Shown here: piece after piece, positions 7,272 through 14,960 of the stretch
How positions within the stretch are numbered: the first letter of the stretch is position 1
Layout of the letters: each line of letters begins with the position of its first letter
DNA from: JABISG01 sp963581435
GTDB taxonomy: Bacteria > Planctomycetota > Planctomycetia > Planctomycetales > Planctomycetaceae
Direction: 5' to 3'
Length of the DNA stretch: 35,176 nt
NCBI GenBank assembly: GCA_963581435.1
Contig: CAUZOL010000031.1
Coordinates: forward strand, 1 to 35,176
Translations under genes and position numbers: made by a program
Notes under the pieces: model-generated
Told to the model about the DNA's origin: nothing
The model's database searches: none
The model's input: only the letters and a program-made list of their open reading frames with translations

Positions 7272-8267
7272 TCAGTCGCGGTTAAAGGCGCTGCGGCGGT
7301 CTTTCCAGGGCGTTTGCGTGAGCTTCTTCAGGCGACCGTCGAGAAATCCCAGCATTTGCTCTTCGCATTTTGTTCGAGCATTATTCCTGCCGATCAATTC
7401 CACGCCGCGGTACTTGAACGGATAGGCCTGCATCAGCACGTTTTTCTTGGCACCTTTGATGCCCGAGGCCGTTTTGTGCATGCGTCTGGTTTCGCCGCGT
7501 TTGTCTTTCTTGTCTGCCATTCCGTAGAAAAACACCGTTGAGAATGAAATGGCGGGCGCGGTGTTGCTGGCCAGTTTGCCAATGGATGGGAGACTGGCAC
7601 CGGTGGAAAGCCCTTTGGGTTTGGATTCGGGAGACAACAGCAGCAATGTGCGAATGTCCTGGCCGCGCGGTGTCCGCAAACCGTCATCGTACGGCAGCTT
7701 CTGCCAGTCCCGAATCGTATAAATGATCGCTACCGCGGCACTCATTTCCGGCGCAATAATCGCCGTCTTGTTCATGTTGAGCCGCTCGGCCATGTGTTCT
7801 TTGAAGATGAAGGCTTTGACGGCTTCCATATCGAAGGCTACCATTCTCTTCCGATCGTCGGGCGTCATCCTGGCAGGCCCCTGAACCACCGATTGTCCAT
7901 GTTTTCTCAAATCGACGGCGATGACTGCATAGCCTTGATTCCAAAGTCGCTCGGCGAATCCCGTTTTCCCCAGCCAAACCTGACGGTTTGACCCCTCCGC
8001 GTGCAGCAGAATAACCACGGGGGTTTCCTTGCCGACATCTGACTGATAATAGGTTATGTGAATTTCCACGTTGTCGGGCCGAGCCGTCGTCAGCACAATG
8101 TTATCGTGCTTGACCTTCTTTGCCTTTCCATTTGCCTGAGCGAATCCCACGGTGGATGCGAGCAGCACCGACACGCCAGCGATAATCGCAGCAACGGCCG
8201 AGCGCGGTCGGTCACTGAGAATACTGGATGAGTCGGAACGGAATTGGCAACTGGATCGCATTGACAT
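7272..8267 (-). CDS. Exported alpha/beta-hydrolase-like protein, degenerate active site
   Basis: About 331 residues, with a hydrophobic export/anchor segment at roughly 23-42. Two alpha/beta-hydrolase strands are recognisable: PVVILLHAEGSNRQVW (oxyanion-side loop) and GYAVIAVDLRKHGQS. Where the nucleophile elbow G-x-S-x-G is expected the protein reads IAPEMSAAVA (171-180), so Ser176 may be present without the flanking Gly. Activity is therefore uncertain. The ATG at 8267 was preferred over a GTG at 8276 because AGGTG lies 6 nt upstream of it. It is divergent from bioD and same-strand with the amidase, 225 bp apart. Confidence 0.75.
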   Translation of the reverse strand: MSMRSSCQFRSDSSSILSDRPRSAVAAIIAGVSVLLASTVGFAQANGKAKKVKHDNIVLTTARPDNVEIHITYYQSDVGKETPVVILLHAEGSNRQVWLGKTGFAERLWNQGYAVIAVDLRKHGQSVVQGPARMTPDDRKRMVAFDMEAVKAFIFKEHMAERLNMNKTAIIAPEMSAAVAIIYTIRDWQKLPYDDGLRTPRGQDIRTLLLLSPESKPKGLSTGASLPSIGKLASNTAPAISFSTVFFYGMADKKDKRGETRRMHKTASGIKGAKKNVLMQAYPFKYRGVELIGRNNARTKCEEQMLGFLDGRLKKLTQTPWKDRRSAFNRD

Positions 8268-8462
8268 CACGAACACCTGTAGTGTGGGTTGTCGGCTACG
8301 GAAAAGGCCCCAATTTATAGTCTACGAGGCAATGGAATCAGGGTCAATCCGCCATTTGCGCATGAGCATGCTCCCATCGGCCCTTCGGGATGTGTGAACG
8401 GAAATTCCTGTGTAGTCTGAACAATCAGACCACCCAATTGCTTAGCAATGAGGACAGCATTG

Positions 8463-9176
8463 ATGGAGACACGTGGTTTGCTGGTAACGGGGACCGATAC
8501 CGACGTTGGCAAGACCTGCGTGGCATCGCTCATTGCTCGAGAAAGTCGGGAACGGGGGTTGAACGTGGGCGTCTACAAACCGGTCTGCAGCGGGGCCGAA
8601 CAGGGAGTTGACGGACAACCATTCTGGCCCGACGTGGAAGAGTTGTCGCAGGCAACAGGCGGCGTACACCCCCGCGACCGCATCTGTCCGCAACAATTCC
8701 GTGCGCCGGTCGCACCACCGGTCGCTGCACGTCTGGAGGGACGCGCGGTGGACAACGCGCTTCTAACGGGTGGTGTGCGATGGTGGCAGGAACGTGTCGA
8801 ATTGTTGATTGTTGAGGGAGTGGGTGGTTTGCTGTGCCCGCTCAGCGACCTGAAAACAGTGGCCGATCTGGCGGAAGAACTTCAACTGCCGCTGCTGATT
8901 GTGGTTCGCCTGGGGCTGGGATCGATCAACCACACATTGTTGACGGTCGAAGTTGCGCGGTCGAGACGACTTTCGATCGCCGGAATTGTGCTGAACGAAG
9001 TCCAACGGCCTGACAAGTCGGCCGACGAACGCGATGAACCTGCGGAGATTGCCAGACGGTGTGGAGTCCCAATTTTGGGGGTCACGCAGCACAATCAACC
9101 AGACCGGTTGCTTCGCGAGGCGGCTACGGCCAAAATGAATTGGTTGGATCTCGCGGCCCCGTTGGCCGCGAAGTGA
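8463..9176 (+). CDS. bioD: Dethiobiotin synthetase BioD
   Basis: A 237-residue cytoplasmic enzyme that uses ATP and CO2 to close the ureido ring of dethiobiotin, the penultimate step of biotin synthesis. The P-loop GTDTDVGKT is at residues 10-18, and VEGVGGLLCPL matches the conserved BioD VEGAGGLLVPL. Length is typical. The ATG at 8463 follows GAGGA with 8-nt spacing; an in-frame ATG at 8448 lies before that ribosome site and is less likely. A small hairpin, GTCTGA-ACAA-TCAGAC (8415-8430), lies in the leader. No other biotin synthesis gene is adjacent, although the biotin-dependent accB/accC are in the same window. Confidence 0.95.
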   Translation: METRGLLVTGTDTDVGKTCVASLIARESRERGLNVGVYKPVCSGAEQGVDGQPFWPDVEELSQATGGVHPRDRICPQQFRAPVAPPVAARLEGRAVDNALLTGGVRWWQERVELLIVEGVGGLLCPLSDLKTVADLAEELQLPLLIVVRLGLGSINHTLLTVEVARSRRLSIAGIVLNEVQRPDKSADERDEPAEIARRCGVPILGVTQHNQPDRLLREAATAKMNWLDLAAPLAAK

Positions 9177-9223
9177 TGAATGGTTTGCCGCGATTTGCAG
9201 TTGCTTGAGAATGGAAGAAACTT

Positions 9224-11032
9224 ATGTCGGTTGAAATGGCCTGTGGAAATTGCCAGGGCCGATTCCTGGTCACTGTGGCGGGGACGGTCGCCTGCCCTCA
9301 TTGCGGTACCCATTTGATGGTGTCGGCGGCAGATTGCCCACCGAGTGTCGATGCGAGCACGCAGACGCCGGTGAATGTTGATGAATCGCCCCCTGCACCG
9401 GAGCCAACCCCGACACCGGAGCCGGCCGCTGCTGCGCCAGAGCCAGCCGATCCCGAAGCGCGGATGTTCGCCAACTTCGCAGGTCTTGCAGACGCGGGAC
9501 AAACCGAAGCGAACGAATCGGAATTGGCCGGTGCTGCAATATTGCCGGCCACCGAGCCTGCGGTTGACGAGACGGGTGATGCCAACTCCGGCGAAGAACA
9601 GTTTTCGTTCGGCCGGAAACAAGACGACCAAGAGCAAGACGAACAGGCACAAGACGAACAGGAACAGGACATCGTTCCGACGCCCGCAGAAGCCACTGCC
9701 GAACCCGTTATCGATTCGACGCCTGACAACAGCGAGGCAGCAGCAGAGCCAACCGCAGCGTCTGTCGATTCGTCGGTTCCAAATGTGGAAGCAGCCGCGA
9801 CGGACGTCCCCGAGTTTTCAGCGATTGAGACAGGGGATAACGATTCCATACCGGAAGAGTCGCCCGCTGAGTTTCCGTCGTTTGAATTCGAGGCAGAGGC
9901 TCCGACATTGACGTTTGCCCCGGACGGCCAACAGGATCTGGATGGGGGACTCGGTGACGAAGAGTTGCCGTCGGCAATGTTTGAGGAGGGGGTTTCGCCA
10001 TTCGAACCGAGCGGACAAAGTGAGGACGCACTGAACGATTTCCCCGACTTCAGCGCCGGCGCAGATGAGGACGACGGCGACAACCTGGATGATCTGTTAT
10101 CGGGTGCCAGCACCGAAGCAACGATTGTCGAGAACAGCCTCGAAGTCCAGGCCGACCAACAACAGCCGCAGGAAGATTTCACCGAGCCGGCACCGGTGGC
10201 GGTGATGGAAACCGTAGCAGCAAGTGAAACCACGGCTGAGAAGATGATCCCCAAGGCCTGGTTTTTTATCCTCGCCAGTTATGCCAGCGCGATGACAATT
10301 GTTTGCCTCTGGTTAATTATGCGAATGCTGACGGGCATTCACCAATTGGAAAGTCTGGAAGATCCAGCCGAAGCGACCGTCCGAGACGGCAAGAAGATCG
10401 TCCAGCTGTATCAGATCGATATGGAATTGCCAAACGGCCACGTGCTGCGGCTGGGCGAAAGCCGTCGGTTTGGAAATATTCTAGTCGAACCGATCAAGGT
10501 GACACGTGGCCCGCTGAACTTCGTCTATTTTTCCAACGAAGAAGCCGCACCAACCGCACCGCCGGAAGCGACTGCTGCGACGCTCCAACTGTGGTTGCGA
10601 GTTGAAAACAAGTCAGACGACCAGACGATCGCACCGCTTGACCGGTTGATGCTCTACGACAATCGCGTACGCAACGAAGACAATTATGAGGACTATCGTG
10701 GGAACACGTTCGTCTGCCGCGCTGCGGACAAGCGAAAGGGCGGCGACCTGTTCTATGTCTATGACTTGAACACCAGCGACAGCTGGGATTTGCGCGGCCA
10801 AAAACTCGAACCACTGAAGCCGGGCGAAAGTCGCGAGACATACATTCCGTCAAGTCCCGATGGCATCGACAAGTTGAAGGGCAATCTTGTCTGGCGGGTG
10901 CATTTGCGAAAGGGCTACAGCCCCGCAAAACATGGCGTCACGACGCTGATCGAAATCAACTTCCACAGCGATGAGATACAGGTCGAAGCGGGAAAAAGGA
11001 AAAAGGAAAAAGGAAAAAGCGAAGAGATTTGA
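9224..11032 (+). CDS. Zinc-ribbon, acidic-linker, single-TM protein of unknown function
   Basis: Not recognised as a named family. The 602 residues have four parts: an N-terminal CxxC...CxxC zinc ribbon (Cys7, 10, 24, 27); a 300-residue linker rich in Glu, Ala, Pro and Asp, including a QDEQ-type repeat near 134-149; one TM helix (about 344-369); and a 220-residue C-terminal domain with beta-strand character. Expected topology is ribbon and linker in the cytoplasm and C-terminal domain outside. The final ten residues (GKRKKEKGKS) are encoded by a perfect tandem of GGAAAAA units, so the native C-terminus has probably been rewritten by a repeat. GGAAGAA precedes the ATG. It follows bioD by 47 bp. 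Confidence 0.8.
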   Translation: MSVEMACGNCQGRFLVTVAGTVACPHCGTHLMVSAADCPPSVDASTQTPVNVDESPPAPEPTPTPEPAAAAPEPADPEARMFANFAGLADAGQTEANESELAGAAILPATEPAVDETGDANSGEEQFSFGRKQDDQEQDEQAQDEQEQDIVPTPAEATAEPVIDSTPDNSEAAAEPTAASVDSSVPNVEAAATDVPEFSAIETGDNDSIPEESPAEFPSFEFEAEAPTLTFAPDGQQDLDGGLGDEELPSAMFEEGVSPFEPSGQSEDALNDFPDFSAGADEDDGDNLDDLLSGASTEATIVENSLEVQADQQQPQEDFTEPAPVAVMETVAASETTAEKMIPKAWFFILASYASAMTIVCLWLIMRMLTGIHQLESLEDPAEATVRDGKKIVQLYQIDMELPNGHVLRLGESRRFGNILVEPIKVTRGPLNFVYFSNEEAAPTAPPEATAATLQLWLRVENKSDDQTIAPLDRLMLYDNRVRNEDNYEDYRGNTFVCRAADKRKGGDLFYVYDLNTSDSWDLRGQKLEPLKPGESRETYIPSSPDGIDKLKGNLVWRVHLRKGYSPAKHGVTTLIEINFHSDEIQVEAGKRKKEKGKSEEI

Positions 11033-11087
11033 GTGGGGCGTTCTTCTCTACTTTTTTACTTTTGCCTTTTTACTTTCTCCTTCCCCT
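10991..11087. repeat. Inverted heptamer-array element (1)
   Basis: GGAAAAA is repeated four times perfectly (10991-11018). After a spacer come five heptamers of the opposite sense: TTTTTAC, TTTTGCC, TTTTTAC, TTTCTCC, TTCCCCT (11053-11087). The left array encodes the C-terminal tail of the zinc-ribbon protein. The right array reaches the stop codon of the convergent HEAT-repeat gene. A 25-nt stretch of the right arm (11052-11076) is identical to 22967-22991. Confidence 0.88.
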
Positions 11088-13386
11088 ACGGCGATGGTTG
11101 TGGGTCGGCGGGTGGGGATGCGACCGTTGGAGCGAAAATTGGCGGGGCGGGGAACTTGCCGAGCCGCTGGCCAACGCGTTTCGCGTCGGGTTTGAGCGAG
11201 CCAAGTACCGAAGCCATCGCCGTAGACAGAGCCGGGTCTGTGGCTGCTGCCCAGCTTGCCCTCAACGCCAGGACATCGCGTTCATCCAGCGTGGCAGTGA
11301 ATCGCAGAATGTGAAACGCCAATTGCAACGCGGCGTTTTCGCGGTGACGAACGTCGGCATTTTCATTCATTGCCAGGATTGCAAACTGTTTCTGCACTTC
11401 CTTTGTTGCGACGACCGACAAAGCGACCAGCGCGTTGTCGGCCAGATCCGGATCGTTCAGCGCCGACAAAAGTGCGTTTTCAGCTTTCGCGATGTTGAAC
11501 ACGCGATTTCGTCGCCCGCTGGCTATGTGAGCCAACCAATAGGCGGCGGTTTGTCGTCGCGCACTGCGGTGTTGGGCGGTCAACTTCGGGGCTTTGAAAG
11601 TTGCCAGAAATCGTCCAACCTGCGCCGTCATCGCTTCCGATGTTGCCGGTGTGACGATATAGGTCAAGCGAGAATACTGGTCCAACAAGCCGGCGACGTC
11701 AGCCTGCTTGCCATTCGGTCCGAAGATGACAATCGGAATGCCCGCGGTTCGGGCGTCGGCTCGCAAGTTGCCAATCGTCTGTGAAAGGCCCCAACGAATG
11801 GTGTTGATCTCCAGCAGGATCAGGCTGATGTCTGATCGCTGGGACGCGACACGGAATCCGCCCTGACCCGTCAGCGCAATATGCGGTTCGAATCCCATTT
11901 GGCCCAGGTACCCGCCAAGGCCGCGTGACTTCTCGGCATTTGTGTGGACGACCAACGCTCCGGGCGCGCCGTCGTCGGCCAAGGCTTGAGTCAGAATGGA
12001 AACGATGCGGCCGGAACTGCGAAACGGTTCGTTCGGATCAACTTGCAGAACGGTGGCGGCCGCGGCAAATTGCACGCGAAGATCGGGGTAGTTTAACGCG
12101 GTGATAATCGGTGCGCGACCGGGCCGACGTTCGGTGATCTGATGCCGTGTCGCCGTCTGCGACAGCACCTGCAGTGCCGCGATTGCCACATCGGCTCGAC
12201 CGTTTTTCAGCGACTGTGCCAGCGTCTGGGAAACGACTTCGTCTCCCAGCGTCAGGGCCAAATCGTGAGTTGTGCCGGGACCGGTTGGCAGCGGCTTGTC
12301 CCAACCAACGCGGTGTCGGTCGGCTGCCAGGGCATACCCCAGGTACAACGCTTGAATTTCTGCGTCATCGGGAGTGAGCTCAAGAGTTTGCTTGGCGAAC
12401 CGCATGCCGACATACAACGAAGCCGCTTCGGGCGATAGTCGTCGGACGCCGACCGTTCCGGCCGGAGGCAACCACGTCCAAACCGGAACCGTGCCATCCT
12501 CTGCCACGTTCCATCGGTAATCGTTGCGGTAATGCGTCAGCGCGATCTTTTTCAATTGACTGGAAACACCGAACGACGAGACCGTCCCAATCTTCTCGTC
12601 AGACTTCGCAAAAATGCGAGCGAGTGCCGACCGCGCCGCCGATTGCACGCCGACTGTTTGTTGTGAACCGAATGCGGGATACCACAAATACGGAATCGCT
12701 TCGCGTGCACGCAGCCAACCCAGCGCCTCGATACTGACGGCACGAATATCGTCGTTGGGCGATTCGAGCGCCCCCAGCAGTGCCGGAACAATTTGCCGTC
12801 CCATCCGCGTCAGCGTCAACAACAACACGGTGTGTTGCTTGGCGTCGCTGACTTGCTCGAACTGCAGTAGTAGCTGGGGGACGGCCACCGGTCCGGTGTT
12901 GCGCAGCGCGATCAATGCGGCTTCACGTTTTGTGGCCGATCCATTCAGATCGGCAATGAGCGCGACGATGCGTTGCTGATCAACACCCCGACGGCGAAAC
13001 ACATCGGTCACCAGATCGAGCAGTTGGATCGAAAGCGGCCGCAGTTCCTGGATGTTCGCCAGTTGCTGAAAGACCGCCGGTCCGTGCCGGTCATGTAACC
13101 GCAACAGCAGGGCATCGGTCGGTTTCGGAGTCAATACTTTCGCAAGGTACAACTTCGCCAACTTGGGCCGGGCCAATTTAACCATCATCAGCACGGCGTC
13201 GAAATCTTCGTCTTGAGTTTCCGGTTGTTTTAACAACGGCGAGTCGTCGAGCGTTGGTTCGGGGGGCGCCTTGGGCGCAGTAGCGGTCGGCTCGTCGTCT
13301 GCTTGCGCAAAAACAACCGTCGGTTGTGCTGACGCGAGCAAAACGAAAAGACCAGGCAACAAAAACTTCCAACACGCGCGCTGCAT
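11086..13386 (-). CDS. Secreted HEAT-repeat protein with receiver-like domain
   Basis: A 766-residue protein with a signal peptide (about 1-28, ending FAQA) and no further TM. Residues about 60-470 and 605-740 are alpha-helical HEAT-like repeats, e.g. PQLLLQFEQVSDAKQHTV and LLGALESPNDDIRAVSIEAL. Between them, residues about 476-597 look like a response-regulator receiver fold: strand GALVVHT, strand SLILLEIN, strand IPIVIFGP and strand LTYIVTP. The phospho-acceptor position is Glu526 and the conserved Lys is lost. It should therefore be a non-phosphorylated pseudo-receiver. The ATG at 13386 follows GGAG with 8-nt spacing; the frame upstream to 13533 is not protein-like. The C-terminus is Pro-rich. 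Function unknown, probably a periplasmic scaffold. Confidence 0.82.
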   Translation of the reverse strand: MQRACWKFLLPGLFVLLASAQPTVVFAQADDEPTATAPKAPPEPTLDDSPLLKQPETQDEDFDAVLMMVKLARPKLAKLYLAKVLTPKPTDALLLRLHDRHGPAVFQQLANIQELRPLSIQLLDLVTDVFRRRGVDQQRIVALIADLNGSATKREAALIALRNTGPVAVPQLLLQFEQVSDAKQHTVLLLTLTRMGRQIVPALLGALESPNDDIRAVSIEALGWLRAREAIPYLWYPAFGSQQTVGVQSAARSALARIFAKSDEKIGTVSSFGVSSQLKKIALTHYRNDYRWNVAEDGTVPVWTWLPPAGTVGVRRLSPEAASLYVGMRFAKQTLELTPDDAEIQALYLGYALAADRHRVGWDKPLPTGPGTTHDLALTLGDEVVSQTLAQSLKNGRADVAIAALQVLSQTATRHQITERRPGRAPIITALNYPDLRVQFAAAATVLQVDPNEPFRSSGRIVSILTQALADDGAPGALVVHTNAEKSRGLGGYLGQMGFEPHIALTGQGGFRVASQRSDISLILLEINTIRWGLSQTIGNLRADARTAGIPIVIFGPNGKQADVAGLLDQYSRLTYIVTPATSEAMTAQVGRFLATFKAPKLTAQHRSARRQTAAYWLAHIASGRRNRVFNIAKAENALLSALNDPDLADNALVALSVVATKEVQKQFAILAMNENADVRHRENAALQLAFHILRFTATLDERDVLALRASWAAATDPALSTAMASVLGSLKPDAKRVGQRLGKFPAPPIFAPTVASPPADPQPSP

Positions 13387-13781
13387 GGGGGCAACTCCGA
13401 AGGTGCAATGACAATCGTCTGTGTGCACGGCGACCGTACCGATGCCGGCCGTCGTTCCAGCCCCTGGAAAACAATTTGAGGATAGACCGGTGGCCATCTC
13501 TCTATAGTAGAGGGTATAGCACACCGAAAACAAATGGATTCCGGTGTTTTGATCTTATCGAACCCCCCGCCGCCCGGGCTGAAATCCACTGCATACAGAT
13601 TAGAATCTGTAACGAATGTTACGACAGCATAGTCCGCGCAACCCGGGAATGCGGAACGATGAACGATGACTTGAGAACGGTGAACGATGAATTATGAAGG
13701 ATGAACTGTGGACATCGAGTCGGGGCAAGCGTTCGCTTGCTCCGCCAGAACTTCTTACCCGTATTCATCATTCATCGTTCA
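13387..13781. other. 395-bp intergenic region between asd and the HEAT-repeat gene
   Basis: No gene recognised. The right half is a heptamer array (13654-13709) with its inverted partner overlapping the asd stop. The left half contains a possible minus-strand promoter at 13504-13533 and two small palindromes, CAGATTAGAATCTG (about 13597-13610) and GTAACGAATGTTAC just after it. These could be regulatory, but nothing ties them to a known factor. Confidence 0.6.
13504..13533 (-). promoter_or_regulatory. Possible sigma-70-like promoter of the HEAT-repeat gene
   Basis: On the minus strand TTGTTT (complement of 13528-13533) and TACTAT (complement of 13504-13509) are separated by 18 nt. They lie about 118 bp upstream of the HEAT gene ATG. 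The match is only moderate and planctomycete promoter consensus is poorly known. Confidence 0.25.
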
Positions 13782-13797
13782 TCATTCGCTTTTCACT
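13654..13797. repeat. Inverted heptamer-array element (2)
   Basis: Eight consecutive heptamers run from 13654 to 13709: GAACGAT, GAACGAT, GACTTGA, GAACGGT, GAACGAT, GAATTAT, GAAGGAT, GAACTGT. After about 53 nt, five heptamers of the opposite sense follow (13763-13797): ATTCATC, ATTCATC, GTTCATC, ATTCGCT, TTTCACT. The right array covers the stop codon and last codons of asd (residues VKSE). Register is kept strictly at 7 bp throughout. Confidence 0.88.
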
Positions 13798-14807
13798 GTC
13801 GCAACCCGGTGTTTGGCGAGCAATTCACCGATTTGCACGGCGTTGGTCGCGGCCCCTTTTCGCAGGTTGTCGCTGACGCACCAGAACGACAAACCGTTGG
13901 GATGCGACAGGTCGCGGCGAATGCGACCAATGAACGTTTCGTCACTTCCCGTGCAGATTGAGGGCAGAGGGAACTCCCCGTTGGCCGTGTCATCGAGCAC
14001 GGTGAGACCGGGAAACGCGGCGAACAACTCGCGGGCCTCGTCCGGAGAGATCGGGCGTTCGGTTTCAACGGTGATGCTTTCGCTGTGGCAATTGGCCACC
14101 GGAATGCGAACGCAGGTCGCGTTGATCTGGATCGATTCGTCGCCCAGAATCTTGCGGGTTTCGTACACCATCTTCAGTTCTTCGCTGGTGTACCCCTCTT
14201 CCTTGACGCTGCCGATTTGTGGAACGGCGTTGAAGGCAATGGGATGCGAGAACACTGAGTACTCGTAATCTTCGCCCGCCAGATGCGCGCGGGAACCTTC
14301 CATCAAATCGGTCGTTCCTTGTAAACCCGCGCCGCTGACTGCTTGATACGTGCTGACAATAACGCGGCGAACCGGAGAAGCATCGTGCAGTGGTTTCAGT
14401 GCGAGAACCATTTGCGTGGTGGAACAATTGGGGCTAGCGATCATTCCGGTGGCATTCAAAGCCGCCTCGGGATTGATTTCCGGCACAACCAGCGCGACAT
14501 CGGGCTGCATGCGGAAGAAGCCCGATTCGTCGATGACCGTTGCACCGGCGGCGACGGCGGCAGGCAGAAATTCGGCCGCCACTTCGTCCGGAGTACTGGC
14601 AATTACCAAATCGACTCCGGCGAATGCGTCGGCCGTCAACTCTTCCACCGTGTGTTCGGTGCCGTTGAAAGTCAGCGTCGTTCCTGCACTGCGGGCCGAT
14701 GCCAAAAAGCGAAATTGTCGAGCGGGAAAATTCCGCTGTTGAAGCAACTCAATAATGATGCTGCCAACGGCTCCCGTAGAACCGACGACGGCGACTGTCT
14801 CAAACAC
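13782..14807 (-). CDS. asd: Aspartate-semialdehyde dehydrogenase
   Basis: A 341-residue cytoplasmic enzyme that reduces aspartyl phosphate to aspartate semialdehyde with NADPH, on the route to lysine/diaminopimelate, threonine and methionine. The nucleotide-binding loop GSTGAVG (9-15) is at the N-terminus, and the catalytic Cys128 is in ASPNCSTTQM. TCVRIPV is also conserved. Length is normal for the family. It starts with GTG at 14807, preceded by GGGAG at 8-nt spacing. The last codons and stop are built from a heptamer array, so the natural C-terminus may have been altered slightly. It lies 153 bp downstream of lpxB on the same strand. Confidence 0.95.
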   Translation of the reverse strand: MFETVAVVGSTGAVGSIIIELLQQRNFPARQFRFLASARSAGTTLTFNGTEHTVEELTADAFAGVDLVIASTPDEVAAEFLPAAVAAGATVIDESGFFRMQPDVALVVPEINPEAALNATGMIASPNCSTTQMVLALKPLHDASPVRRVIVSTYQAVSGAGLQGTTDLMEGSRAHLAGEDYEYSVFSHPIAFNAVPQIGSVKEEGYTSEELKMVYETRKILGDESIQINATCVRIPVANCHSESITVETERPISPDEARELFAAFPGLTVLDDTANGEFPLPSICTGSDETFIGRIRRDLSHPNGLSFWCVSDNLRKGAATNAVQIGELLAKHRVATVKSE

Positions 14808-14926
14808 GGCACAATCTCCCGGGTGAAAACGTCAAAACATGGTTGTCTGTGAAGTCCGCGCGGAGCGCCACCCCGCCACGAAAACTACGCTCATTGACTA
14901 TAACGCGTGCATGACATCCCCAAAAG

Positions 14927-14948
14927 CCCACGGGCCGCGTCCCGTGGG
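14927..14948. repeat. Short palindrome after lpxB
   Basis: CCCACGGG (14927-14934), spacer CCGCGT, CCCGTGGG (14941-14948) form a perfect 8-bp stem 12 bp beyond the lpxB stop. It could help end the lpxB transcript, but no T run follows on the minus strand. Confidence 0.55.
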
Positions 14949-14960
14949 GAGCAGCGCGTC

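Noticed and set aside
8415..8430. Hairpin GTCTGA-ACAA-TCAGAC in the bioD leader as a biotin-repressor operator
   Set aside because: It does not resemble the known BirA/BioR operator patterns and has only a 6-bp stem; it may be a chance hairpin.
9298..10254. 318-codon Ser/Ala-rich open frame antisense to the zinc-ribbon protein
   Set aside because: It is the complement of the acidic Glu/Ala/Pro linker; the low complexity is mirrored from the sense strand.
10991..11087. Heptamer arrays as a CRISPR array
   Set aside because: Units are 6-7 bp with no spacers, and no cas genes are present.
13387..13533. N-terminal extension of the HEAT-repeat protein
   Set aside because: The extension precedes a good signal peptide and ribosome site at 13386 and would bury the signal.
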